Positions 36,811 through 44,291 of a DNA stretch of 64,000 nt are shown one piece after another. Made by a program: the position numbers and the translations under genes. The notes beneath the pieces were generated by a model. It was given only the letters and a program-made list of their open reading frames with translations. It did no database searches and was not told the origin of the DNA. Source of the stretch: Saccharopolyspora kobensis (GTDB lineage: Bacteria > Actinomycetota > Actinomycetes > Mycobacteriales > Pseudonocardiaceae); NCBI RefSeq assembly GCF_900108315.1, contig NZ_FNVB01000002.1, positions 930,001-994,000 on the forward strand, given 5' to 3'. Each line of letters starts with the position of its first letter. Within the stretch, counting starts at the first letter, position 1.

Positions 36811-37395
36811 GTGACGACCCAGCAGATCCTGGAGCGCGAAGCGCGCACCCGTTCCGAAGCGGACGCACTGGTGGCCGAACTGGGGCTGGAGGCCGAGCTG
36901 TCGGCGATCGGCTCCCCGACCCGGGTGGGCAGCTCGGCGCTCGGCGTGATGGTCCGTCGCGATGTCGACATCACCGTGACCTGCGCCGAACTCGACCGGG
37001 CCACGCACCGCGCGGTCGCCCGCCTCGGCGCGGAGCTGGCGCTGCACGAGCAGGTTCGCGAGGTGCGGCTCCGCGACGACACCGGGCGGTGGAACACCGA
37101 CCCGATGTACCCCGATGGCCTGTACCTGAACATCTCGTGTCGCGACACCGCGGGTCACGAGTGGACGCTCGACATCTGGTTCGTCGACGAACCGGACCGC
37201 CAGCCCGACCTGGCGCACCTGCGCACGCTGGGCCCGCGGTTGGACGATGCGGCACGCGCAACCGTGCTGGCCATCAAGCACGAGCTGGCGACCCGGCCCG
37301 AGGACCCGATCGCCAGCTACGAGGTCTACCGCGCGGTGCTCGACCACGGCGTAGCCACTCCCGAGGAGTTCGCCGCTTGGCGGGTGCGCGGCTGA
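36811..37395 (+). CDS. Nucleotidyltransferase-like protein
   Basis: 194 residues. GSSALGVMVRRDVDITV matches the minimal nucleotidyltransferase pattern (GS followed after ~9 residues by DxD-like acids); IWFVDEP may give the third acid. No specific function is recognised; candidates are an antibiotic or tRNA nucleotidyl transferase-like protein. It is preceded by 56 bases of gap and stands alone. Confidence 0.6.
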   Translation: MTTQQILEREARTRSEADALVAELGLEAELSAIGSPTRVGSSALGVMVRRDVDITVTCAELDRATHRAVARLGAELALHEQVREVRLRDDTGRWNTDPMYPDGLYLNISCRDTAGHEWTLDIWFVDEPDRQPDLAHLRTLGPRLDDAARATVLAIKHELATRPEDPIASYEVYRAVLDHGVATPEEFAAWRVRG

Positions 37396-37411
37396 GCGGC
37401 CGAAGCGGCTC

Positions 37412-38869
37412 TCAGGAGTCGGCTGCTTTCCGGCGGGCCGCGCGGCTCGCGGCGAAGCCGAAGGCCACCGTCGCCACCGCGCTCACCGGCAGCGTGATCG
37501 ACATCCGGGGCAGGTCCAGCAGGTTCGCCCAGGCCCACGGGACGAACGGCCACAGGTGCTGCTGGAGCCCGGTGCCGCCGATCAGGATGCCGAGCAGGAC
37601 GCCGATGACGGCGACCGTCACGCTGATCACCAGCGAGGTCCGGACCGCCAGCCAGAGACCGGCCGCGGTGAGCATCGCGCCGACCACCGCACCGGTGAGC
37701 GCGATCGGCCAGGTGTGCGCGAGCGGCAGTCCTGCCGCCAGGTACACCAGCGCAGTGGCCAGCGAGACGAGCGCGGTGATGGTGAGCGTGATCCCGGTCA
37801 GCGCCAGTGCCGGCCCGGTGGTTCCGGTGGGCCGGGCTGCGACCGCTCGCCAGCCCTGGCCGGTGGCCTGCCAGATCACCATTCCCAGCACGGAGGTCCC
37901 GATCGGCAGGACCACCAGGGTGAACAGCTCGACGCTGCGCGCCGGGTCGTGCCAGGGCAGCCACAGCGCGACCATGCCGACCGCCGCCGGGCACAGCCAC
38001 CACAGCGCGGTCCGGTTCAGCGTGGCCAGCATCGCGCGCAGCACCCGGGGGTGGCCCGGCCGCTCCGCTTCGGCCGCCGCCTGCGCGGCTCGCTCAGGTT
38101 CGGACCGTCGAGATGCCCGGGGAACCGGCCGGTTCAGGCGAGGTAGGAGCAGGAACGGCACCGCGAGGACTGCGCCCAGCAGCATCGGCGCCCACGGCGA
38201 GGCCGCGGCCAGGGGATCGCCCGGCGGCAGGGCGATGCCGTTCGCATGGGTGCCCGTGATCGGCAGCGCGCCGCGGAGCATCCAGGTGAACGGCAGGAGC
38301 GGCCACGACGGGGATTCGGCGAAGAGCACGCCCAGCACCGTCCACACCAGACCGCCGCCGAGGACCACGAGCCAGCCGACGTGCATCGCCAGCCACAGCA
38401 GCATCGCGACGACACCGAGCTGCGACGCCCACAGCACGACGAGGAGTTCGACGGCGCGTCCCCACGGGATGCGGGTCACGTCGGACAGCAGGCCGATCAC
38501 CAGCAGCATCGGAACGACGGCCAGGAAGTTGAGCAGGAGGACCCGCATCGCCAGGTCGGTGAACCGGCTCAGGCGGCGGAAGACCGGGCGCACCGGCCGG
38601 TACCAGGTGCCGCCGCCCCGGGCCGCGCGGTCGATGCGGGACGAGCCGGCCACCAGGAGTGCGGTCAGCATCGGGCCCGCGAACACCGCCCACAGGTTCT
38701 GCTGGCCGAAGGCTCGCTCCCAGCCGGCGCCACCGCCGATGCCGACCATCACCACCGTGTTGACCAGGCCGAACGCGAGCCCGGCCAGCGGCAGGCGGGC
38801 CACCGCGCTGCGCCGCCAGGTGGCGAACTCGGCCCGCAGGCTCTGCGGCAGCCCGATCTGCGCCGTCAT
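37412..38869 (-). CDS. ABC transporter permease, exporter type
   Basis: 485 residues with about twelve hydrophobic segments in two halves (residues ~20-260 and ~300-480). It matches ABC-2-like permeases used for peptide or antibiotic export or self-protection. ATGA overlap with the ATPase gene joins them. In the BlaI-dyad regulon. Confidence 0.82.
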   Translation of the reverse strand: MTAQIGLPQSLRAEFATWRRSAVARLPLAGLAFGLVNTVVMVGIGGGAGWERAFGQQNLWAVFAGPMLTALLVAGSSRIDRAARGGGTWYRPVRPVFRRLSRFTDLAMRVLLLNFLAVVPMLLVIGLLSDVTRIPWGRAVELLVVLWASQLGVVAMLLWLAMHVGWLVVLGGGLVWTVLGVLFAESPSWPLLPFTWMLRGALPITGTHANGIALPPGDPLAAASPWAPMLLGAVLAVPFLLLPRLNRPVPRASRRSEPERAAQAAAEAERPGHPRVLRAMLATLNRTALWWLCPAAVGMVALWLPWHDPARSVELFTLVVLPIGTSVLGMVIWQATGQGWRAVAARPTGTTGPALALTGITLTITALVSLATALVYLAAGLPLAHTWPIALTGAVVGAMLTAAGLWLAVRTSLVISVTVAVIGVLLGILIGGTGLQQHLWPFVPWAWANLLDLPRMSITLPVSAVATVAFGFAASRAARRKAADS

Positions 38870-39600
38870 GCGCGCACCCCGGTTCCGGTCAAGGCGAAGT
38901 AGGCGCGTTCGAGGTCGCCGTCCGGGGCGAAGTCGGCGATGCCGCCCTGGTATCGGAGCCGTCCCTCGGCGATCAACCCGATGTCGTCGGCGAGTGACGC
39001 CACTTCGCCGAGCAGGTGGCTGGACAGCACCACGGTGCGGCCGCCGTCGGTGAACCGGCGCAGCATGGTCCGCAGCGCGGCGATGCCCTCCGGGTCCAGC
39101 CCGTTCTGCGGTTCGTCGAGGATGAGCAGGTCCGGGTCGCCCAGCATCGCCATCGCCAGCGCGAGGCGGCCCTTCATCCCGGTGGAGAAGCTCTTGGCCT
39201 TCTTGCGACCGGCGTCGCTCAGCTCGACGGCGGCCAGCACGCGCTCCACTTCTGCCCCGGAAACTCCCAGCAGGTGCGCGTGCACCGCCAGGTTCTGCCG
39301 CGCGGAGAGGTGACCGTAGTAGCTGGGGCCGTTGATGCTCGCTCCGATGCGCGCCAGCGCTCCCCGGCTCCACGGTCGCCCGAACAACCGGATTTCGCCG
39401 GAACTGGGCGGAAGCAGGCCGAGGAGCATCTTCAGCGTGGTGGACTTGCCCGCGCCGTTCGGGCCGAGCAGACCGTAGATCCGGCCCGGCCGCACCACCA
39501 GGTGCACCGAGTCCACAGCGGTCACGGAGCCGAAAGTCCTGGTGAGACCGGCGGTCTGGACGACCGGGATCTCCCCGGGACCGGACGAGGGTGGACGCAT
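38866..39600 (-). CDS. ABC transporter ATPase, exporter type
   Basis: 244 residues: Walker A GPNGAGKST, signature FSTGMKGRLALA (variant of LSGGQ), Walker B LLILDEP and H-loop LSSHLL. Typical of the bacitracin/lantibiotic-export subfamily. ATG 39600 follows GGAG. The dyad at 39616-39632 sits just before the start, so BlaI probably represses it. Confidence 0.92.
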   Translation of the reverse strand: MRPPSSGPGEIPVVQTAGLTRTFGSVTAVDSVHLVVRPGRIYGLLGPNGAGKSTTLKMLLGLLPPSSGEIRLFGRPWSRGALARIGASINGPSYYGHLSARQNLAVHAHLLGVSGAEVERVLAAVELSDAGRKKAKSFSTGMKGRLALAMAMLGDPDLLILDEPQNGLDPEGIAALRTMLRRFTDGGRTVVLSSHLLGEVASLADDIGLIAEGRLRYQGGIADFAPDGDLERAYFALTGTGVRA

Positions 39601-39615
39601 CGACGAGCTCCAATC

Positions 39616-39632
39616 TGCTACATCGTGTAGCA
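39616..39632. promoter_or_regulatory. BlaI/MecI-type operator, ABC transporter promoter
   Basis: TGCTACATCGTGTAGCA, perfect 7-bp arms around TCG, with the TACA...TGTA core of Bla/Mec operators. Same arm-and-spacer plan as the site at 40988. Confidence 0.8.
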
Positions 39633-39681
39633 ATTCGTGGCGCGCGAAGTCCCGCGCCGGGAGGGAGTGCTGATCAGGAAG

Positions 39682-40587
39682 TCACAGCAGGACGACCACC
39701 AGACCGGCGGCCAGTGCTGCGACGGCGCGGACTGCCCACGTCCGCCACACCGGGAGATTCTTGGGCGCAGCAGCCAGCGCCTGCGCCCGGTGGACGAGTT
39801 CGACGTGCGGATCGAGGAAACCCGTCCCCGCCGGAACGAGATCTCGCCTCGCCATGGCGTCGATCTGAGCGCGGAGAGCACGCGCGACGGCGGGCGCACC
39901 CAGGGCGGCACGCGCCCGCTCGTCCGCCCGGAGCTCGGCCGCCAGCCGGACCTCGGCGAGCACCGCGCGCCTGCCCGGAATCCACCACCAGGACCGCAGC
40001 AGGCAGGTGGCCAGGAATATCCACAGTGGATGGCGGGCCCGCGCGTGGGCGCGCTCGTGCTCGATGATCGCGGGCGCGGCCGCGGACTCCGCGGTCGCCC
40101 GGTCCAGGACGATGCGCGGGCGGAACAACCCGGCGGTGCAGGCCACCTTCTCGCGCGAGCGGACGAGCCGCAGGTCGCCGCGCCGCTCGGGCGCCAGCGC
40201 GGCGACCCGGCGAGCACCGCGGATCACCTGGGCGAAACCGAGGGCGAAAGATGCGGCCAGCGAAGCGATCGGCAGCACGAAGAGAAGCAGCAGCACCTCG
40301 CCCGCCACGACGGTGAGCAGATCGTCGCCGTCGACCAGGACGTGGTTGCTGATCCCCCACGCCAGCGGCGCGCGCCAGGGCACCGCGTCGCGCAACGGGC
40401 TCTCCGGGAGGTACGGCACCGACATCGCCAGGAACGGCGTCATCGAGACGAGCACGGCGAGGAAGAACCGCTCGCGCGGCGGCAACCGCCGGATGACCCG
40501 CTTCGCCGCGTGCCACCCGGAGACCACTGCCAGCGGCCCCCACAACACGATGACGACCTGCGGATAGCCGAGCCAGTCGATGCTCAT
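39682..40587 (-). CDS. M56-family membrane metallopeptidase (BlaR1-like, no sensor domain)
   Basis: 301 residues. About four membrane helices and the zinc motif HERAH (IIEHERAHARA). BlaR1/MecR1 proteins have an extra C-terminal beta-lactam sensor domain; here the chain ends after the last membrane segment, so the signal must come from elsewhere or from the membrane part. Paired with the BlaI gene by ATGA overlap. Confidence 0.88.
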   Translation of the reverse strand: MSIDWLGYPQVVIVLWGPLAVVSGWHAAKRVIRRLPPRERFFLAVLVSMTPFLAMSVPYLPESPLRDAVPWRAPLAWGISNHVLVDGDDLLTVVAGEVLLLLFVLPIASLAASFALGFAQVIRGARRVAALAPERRGDLRLVRSREKVACTAGLFRPRIVLDRATAESAAAPAIIEHERAHARARHPLWIFLATCLLRSWWWIPGRRAVLAEVRLAAELRADERARAALGAPAVARALRAQIDAMARRDLVPAGTGFLDPHVELVHRAQALAAAPKNLPVWRTWAVRAVAALAAGLVVVLL

Positions 40588-40988
40588 CGCGCACCACCGG
40601 GCTCATCATGGTCCTCGATCTCCGCCAGCAGGGCGCGCACCTGCGCGAGCTGTTCGGTGTCGTCGCGCACCGCGCGGACGAAGTTCGCCACGGCGAGGTC
40701 GCCGAAGCCGTCGACCAGCTGCCGCACCTGGGCGGCCGCCACCTCCTGCTCCACCTCGGACCGCGACCGGCTCGGCCAGTACACGTACTGGCGGCCTTCC
40801 TTGCGGCGAACCAGGAAACCCTTGCCCACGAGCCGCTCCATCACCGTCTTCACCGTGGTGTAGGCCTGGTCCCCGCGCAGCCGCTTGACGCACTCGGCCA
40901 CGTCCATCTCGCCACCGGACCAGAGCACGTCGAGGATCGCCAACTCCAGCGGCCCGAAGTGCGCCGCCAGCCCCCGCCGCTTCGACAT
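40584..40988 (-). CDS. BlaI/MecI-family repressor
   Basis: 134 residues. Winged helix LELAILDVLWSGGEMDVAECVKRL and the basic recognition region (YTTVKTVMERLVGKGFLVRRKEGRQYVYWP), followed by a dimerisation tail. It probably binds the dyads at 40988 (own promoter) and 39616 (ABC transporter); cleavage by the M56 peptidase would release both. Confidence 0.93.
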   Translation of the reverse strand: MSKRRGLAAHFGPLELAILDVLWSGGEMDVAECVKRLRGDQAYTTVKTVMERLVGKGFLVRRKEGRQYVYWPSRSRSEVEQEVAAAQVRQLVDGFGDLAVANFVRAVRDDTEQLAQVRALLAEIEDHDEPGGAR

Positions 40989-41004
40989 GCTACGGACCGT
41001 AGCA
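40988..41004. promoter_or_regulatory. BlaI/MecI-type operator, own promoter
   Basis: TGCTACGGACCGTAGCA, perfect 7-bp arms around GAC, touching the ATG of the BlaI gene, so repressor binding would block transcription and translation start. Confidence 0.78.
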
Positions 41005-41628
41005 GAAGCCGGGGCGGCGATCCCGGCGAGGCCCGTTCTCGCTTTTCACCGGTGAACGACGGGAATCACCGAAACCCGCCACGGCCACCCATCGGCCCAG
41101 AGCCGGGAAAAGTGCGCACTCCCGAGCGCCGCCGAAATGGCGCGACCCGATTTCCACCGGTCCACATTCGACGCAGCCGAACACCTCCCCGAACCTGCCC
41201 ATCGAAGCCCCGCGGGGAGCCCTCTCAAAATCACACACCAATCAGAAACCACCCGGCCAGCACTCGAACACCAGCACCGAAGCGAACAATTCTGCACAAC
41301 CCCAGCCATCCGAACCCGGCCGAAGTCCACAATGAACGCGACATGGTGGGCGCGCCCGCACCCGACGCCGAATCGATCCGTCACGTGCCTTAATCGACCA
41401 CAATGGAAGCCCGACACAGCGGAACTGAATCACCGAAAGCACCAGCGGCGCGGCCTGGAGCCAGAAGGAGGCACTGATCTGCGCAAATGCACCAAGGAAA
41501 CCTTCAGGAACCGCATTTGGGCAAGTGAGACGAGGTGCCATTATTACCGAAGACAGTGGCCGGAAAATTGATAATGTGTGAATAACAGTTAACCCGACAT
41601 GTGATGCGCGTCTCACCCGGACTGCCGA

Positions 41629-41656
41629 TTGAGCGGAATGCGGCGGCCGGTAGTCT
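41629..41656 (+). promoter_or_regulatory. Possible promoter of the aminocyclitol cluster
   Basis: TTGAGC, 16-base spacer, TAGTCT, pointing at the first cupin gene. A dyad (CTGAC-N5-GTCAG) overlaps the expected start point. If used, the 5' leader would be about 360 bases. Confidence 0.4.
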
Positions 41657-41669
41657 GACTTTTGGTCAG
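41655..41669. promoter_or_regulatory. Dyad CTGACTTTTGGTCAG
   Basis: Perfect 5-bp arms around TTTTG, overlapping the end of the -10-like element. A possible operator for a TetR- or MarR-type repressor; none is encoded next to it. Confidence 0.4.
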
Positions 41670-42022
41670 CGATGGACCGTGCGGTCGATCGATGCAACTG
41701 GGGCTCTCATTCGAATAGGTTTCGTCGCTCGTTCATGGTGCGGCAATGCCGCCGCGCCGAGCGCGTGAGTCGCTGGCTTCATTTCACACAATTCGACTCG
41801 GCAGACTTCTCGCGCAGACCCGGGCCGGGCCGAACCGAACCTGCTTCACCGAAACAGCTCAGCCGAACCGAGAAGCAACCCGGATCAGACGATCAGCGCA
41901 ATTCCGGTCCGGCACCAGCAGCAATCCAGCAATCGTTTCCACGAATTCACGGGCACCTGGATTCCAAGGACGGTGGTGCTCGGACGCACCCCCGAAAAGA
42001 CCGCGGACGTGAAGGAGAGCAG

Positions 42023-42433
42023 GTGGCAGAACACCTGGTGATCGCGGACCTCGACGAGACATCCGTCGTGCACGGCGTGCACGGCGCGGACGGCGCGTCG
42101 GAGTGGAAGTGCTTCGCCCGGCGGGACAACCTCTTCGGGCGCTGGGAGGCGGTCGAGTGGGCCGCGCTGCCGCCGGGCGGGATCAGCGGCGCGCACGTCC
42201 ACACCCGCACCGAAGAGCTCTACTTCATCATCTCCGGCACCGGGGTCATGCTCCTCGACGGCCAGGAGCACCCGGTCGAGGCCGGTCACGTGATCCTCAA
42301 CGGCCTCGGCACCCGGCACGGCCTGCGCAACACCGGCGACGACCGCTTGGAGTGGCTCGTCATCGAGGTGGTGGGGCCACCGATGGCAGCCGTCTACGCC
42401 CATCACCAGCAGCAGATCGACGTAAGGGGATGA
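42023..42433 (+). CDS. Cupin A1 (metal-binding), first of a duplicated set
   Basis: 136 residues. Cupin motif 1 is complete (HVHTRTEELYFIISGTG: His, His, Glu) and motif 2 gives the third His (GTRHGLRNTG), so a metal is probably bound. GTG 42023 follows AAGGAGAG. Close relative of the first half of the fused gene at 43153 (both have EWKC/RWKC, RRxNxFGxWEAVE and LPPG). Opens the putative cyclitol cluster. Confidence 0.85.
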   Translation: MAEHLVIADLDETSVVHGVHGADGASEWKCFARRDNLFGRWEAVEWAALPPGGISGAHVHTRTEELYFIISGTGVMLLDGQEHPVEAGHVILNGLGTRHGLRNTGDDRLEWLVIEVVGPPMAAVYAHHQQQIDVRG

Positions 42434-42435
42434 CG

Positions 42436-42762
42436 ATGAGCAACGCCGTGGTGATCAACCTCCGCGAGGTGCGGGAGATCGACGCCGGGGACTTCCTCAG
42501 CGGCCCGCTCGGGCGCGTCCGCCTGCCGCAGCTCCAGCCCGGCCAGCGGGAAACGCTGATCGCCGAGGGCCAGGAGCACACGCTGTTCGTCGTGCGGGGC
42601 AACGGCGACGCGGTTTCCGGGTCGGCGACCGTGGCACTGCGGCCCGGCGTGGCGCTGACCCTGCCGCTGGGCAGCGAGGTCGCGGTCACCGCCGGCGACG
42701 AAGGCCTCGAGCTGTTCACCGCCAGCCTCGCCACGCCGCAGAGCCCGGGAGCCGCCGAATGA
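42436..42762 (+). CDS. Cupin-like B1 (no metal ligands)
   Basis: 108 residues, probably a cupin barrel (EHTLFVVRGNGDAVSGSATV) without HxH. Similar to the second half of the fused gene 43153-43872 (VINLREVREIDAGDF versus VIDLREARDVDALDY). ATG 42436 has AAGGGG 6 bases upstream; ATG 42430 overlaps the previous stop. Confidence 0.75.
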   Translation: MSNAVVINLREVREIDAGDFLSGPLGRVRLPQLQPGQRETLIAEGQEHTLFVVRGNGDAVSGSATVALRPGVALTLPLGSEVAVTAGDEGLELFTASLATPQSPGAAE

Positions 42763-43160
42763 TCGTCACCAACGCCGGCGGGCTGAGCCGGACGGCGGAC
42801 GGCAGCGCCTGGCGCTGCCTGGCCCGCCGCGGCATGCTGCACAGCGAGTGCGAGGCCATCGACTACCTCCGGTTGCCGCCGGGCGCCGCGCGGGACGGGC
42901 GCGGCCGGGACGGCGTCGAAACGGCCTGGTTCGTCCTCAGTGGACATGGCCGCTTCGTCGACGGCGCGGATCGCTCCACCGCACTGCGCCCCGGAGATCT
43001 ACTGTTCGCCGCCGGCGGTGCGCGCGGATCGGTGCACAACGATTCTCCCGGTGAGCTCGAACTGCTCTCCCTGACGGTGCTGCCCACCGCGGTGACCGAT
43101 CGGCTGCCCGCGCGGGTTCCGGTGGCGCCGTGGCTGCTGGCCGGGGGCGACCATGACTGA
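42759..43160 (+). CDS. Cupin-like C1 (degenerate motif)
   Basis: 133 residues. WRCLARRGMLHSECEAIDYLRLPPG then a cupin core where HxH is missing (DGVETAWFVLSGHG). Partner of C2 at 43869, sharing RRGMLxSECE and DYxRL. ATGA overlap with B1. Confidence 0.78.
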   Translation: MIVTNAGGLSRTADGSAWRCLARRGMLHSECEAIDYLRLPPGAARDGRGRDGVETAWFVLSGHGRFVDGADRSTALRPGDLLFAAGGARGSVHNDSPGELELLSLTVLPTAVTDRLPARVPVAPWLLAGGDHD

Positions 43161-43872
43161 CCGGCTGGTGATCACCACGCTCGACGAGCCGTCCGAGGTC
43201 CACGAGATGCACGGCGGCGAGCTGGTCGCGCGGTGGAAGTGCCTGGTGCGGCGGAACAACATGTTCGGGCCGTGGGAGGCGGTGGAGCGCTCCTCGCTGC
43301 CGCCGGGCGCGGCCAGCGGCGTGCACCTGCACAGCCGGACCGAGCAGTTCGACTACGTCGTGTCCGGGCAGGGCGTCATGACGATCAACGGCACGGACCA
43401 CCCGGTCGCCGCCGGTGACCTGATCACGACCTGCCTCGGCACCCGGCACGGCATCCGCAACACCGGCACCGAGGACCTGATCTGGTTGGTCATCGAGGTT
43501 TCCGGCCCCAGGATGGCGGAAGGCGTGCCGGACTCGGGCACCGAGGACGTCCGCGCCGAGGTGATCGACCTCCGCGAGGCCCGCGACGTCGACGCGCTGG
43601 ACTACCTCGCCGGCCCGCTGCGCCGGGCGCGGCTGGTGCGCCTCGACTCGGGCCGCACCGAGTCCTTGGTGGCCGACGACCAGGAGCACGTGCTCTTCAC
43701 GCTGAGCGGCACCGGGACCGCGACGGCCGGTGCCACCACCGTTCCGCTGCGCCACGGGGTGTCGGTTGGCCTGCCGCACCGCGGTGCCGCGTCGATCGAG
43801 GGCGGACCGGGCGGAGTGGAGTTCTTCGTGGTGAGCCTTGCCGTTCCGGCGAGCGCGGGAGGTGCGGCGTGA
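43153..43872 (+). CDS. Fused cupin A2-B2
   Basis: 239 residues. First ~135 residues equal cupin A1 (HLHSRTEQFDYVVSGQG; motif 2 GTRHGIRNTG), the rest equals B1. A fusion of the first two genes of the first set. Metal ligands are kept only in the A part. Overlaps C1 by 8 bases. Confidence 0.85.
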   Translation: MTDRLVITTLDEPSEVHEMHGGELVARWKCLVRRNNMFGPWEAVERSSLPPGAASGVHLHSRTEQFDYVVSGQGVMTINGTDHPVAAGDLITTCLGTRHGIRNTGTEDLIWLVIEVSGPRMAEGVPDSGTEDVRAEVIDLREARDVDALDYLAGPLRRARLVRLDSGRTESLVADDQEHVLFTLSGTGTATAGATTVPLRHGVSVGLPHRGAASIEGGPGGVEFFVVSLAVPASAGGAA

Positions 43873-44255
43873 TCGTTTCGCGAACCCACGACGGTCTCAC
43901 CGAGACCTTCGACGGCGAGCTCGGCAACGCCGTGTGGCGGTGCCTCGGGCGCCGCGGGATGTTGTTCAGCGAGTGCGAGTCCTTCGACTACGTCCGGCTC
44001 GCACCGGGATCCGCCCTCGACGAGCGCGGCCGCGGCGACATCGAGGAGGCGTGGTTCGTGCTGCGCGGCCGCGGCGAGTTCCTCGCCGACGGCGAGGCTC
44101 CGCTGCGGCTCCGCGAGGGCGAGCTCGTCCTCTGCTCCCACGGAACCGCCGGCAGGTGGCGCGCTACCGAGGACTCCCCGCTCGAACTGCTCGTCCTGGC
44201 GCTCATGCCCGCTTCGGTGAGCCGACGGCTCCCGACGAGAACTCCGGCCGACTGA
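43869..44255 (+). CDS. Cupin-like C2 (degenerate motif)
   Basis: 128 residues, equals C1 in layout (WRCLGRRGMLFSECESFDY, IEEAWFVLRGRGEF), again without HxH. GTGA overlap with the fused gene. Together with A2-B2 it repeats the A1-B1-C1 order. Confidence 0.78.
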   Translation: MIVSRTHDGLTETFDGELGNAVWRCLGRRGMLFSECESFDYVRLAPGSALDERGRGDIEEAWFVLRGRGEFLADGEAPLRLREGELVLCSHGTAGRWRATEDSPLELLVLALMPASVSRRLPTRTPAD

Positions 44256-44291
44256 CCCGAGCACCGACTGACACCAGAAGGGAGGGGACGT

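Larger units (their letters stand above)
41005..42022. other. 1-kb gene-poor region before the cupin cluster
   Basis: Lower GC than its surroundings and without coding signal; reading frames here match no family. It holds a possible promoter (41629-41656) and a dyad (41655-41669). Confidence 0.5.

Noticed and set aside
41137..41697. Small open frames in the gene-poor leader
   Set aside because: No ribosome site, no family motif and atypical codon use.
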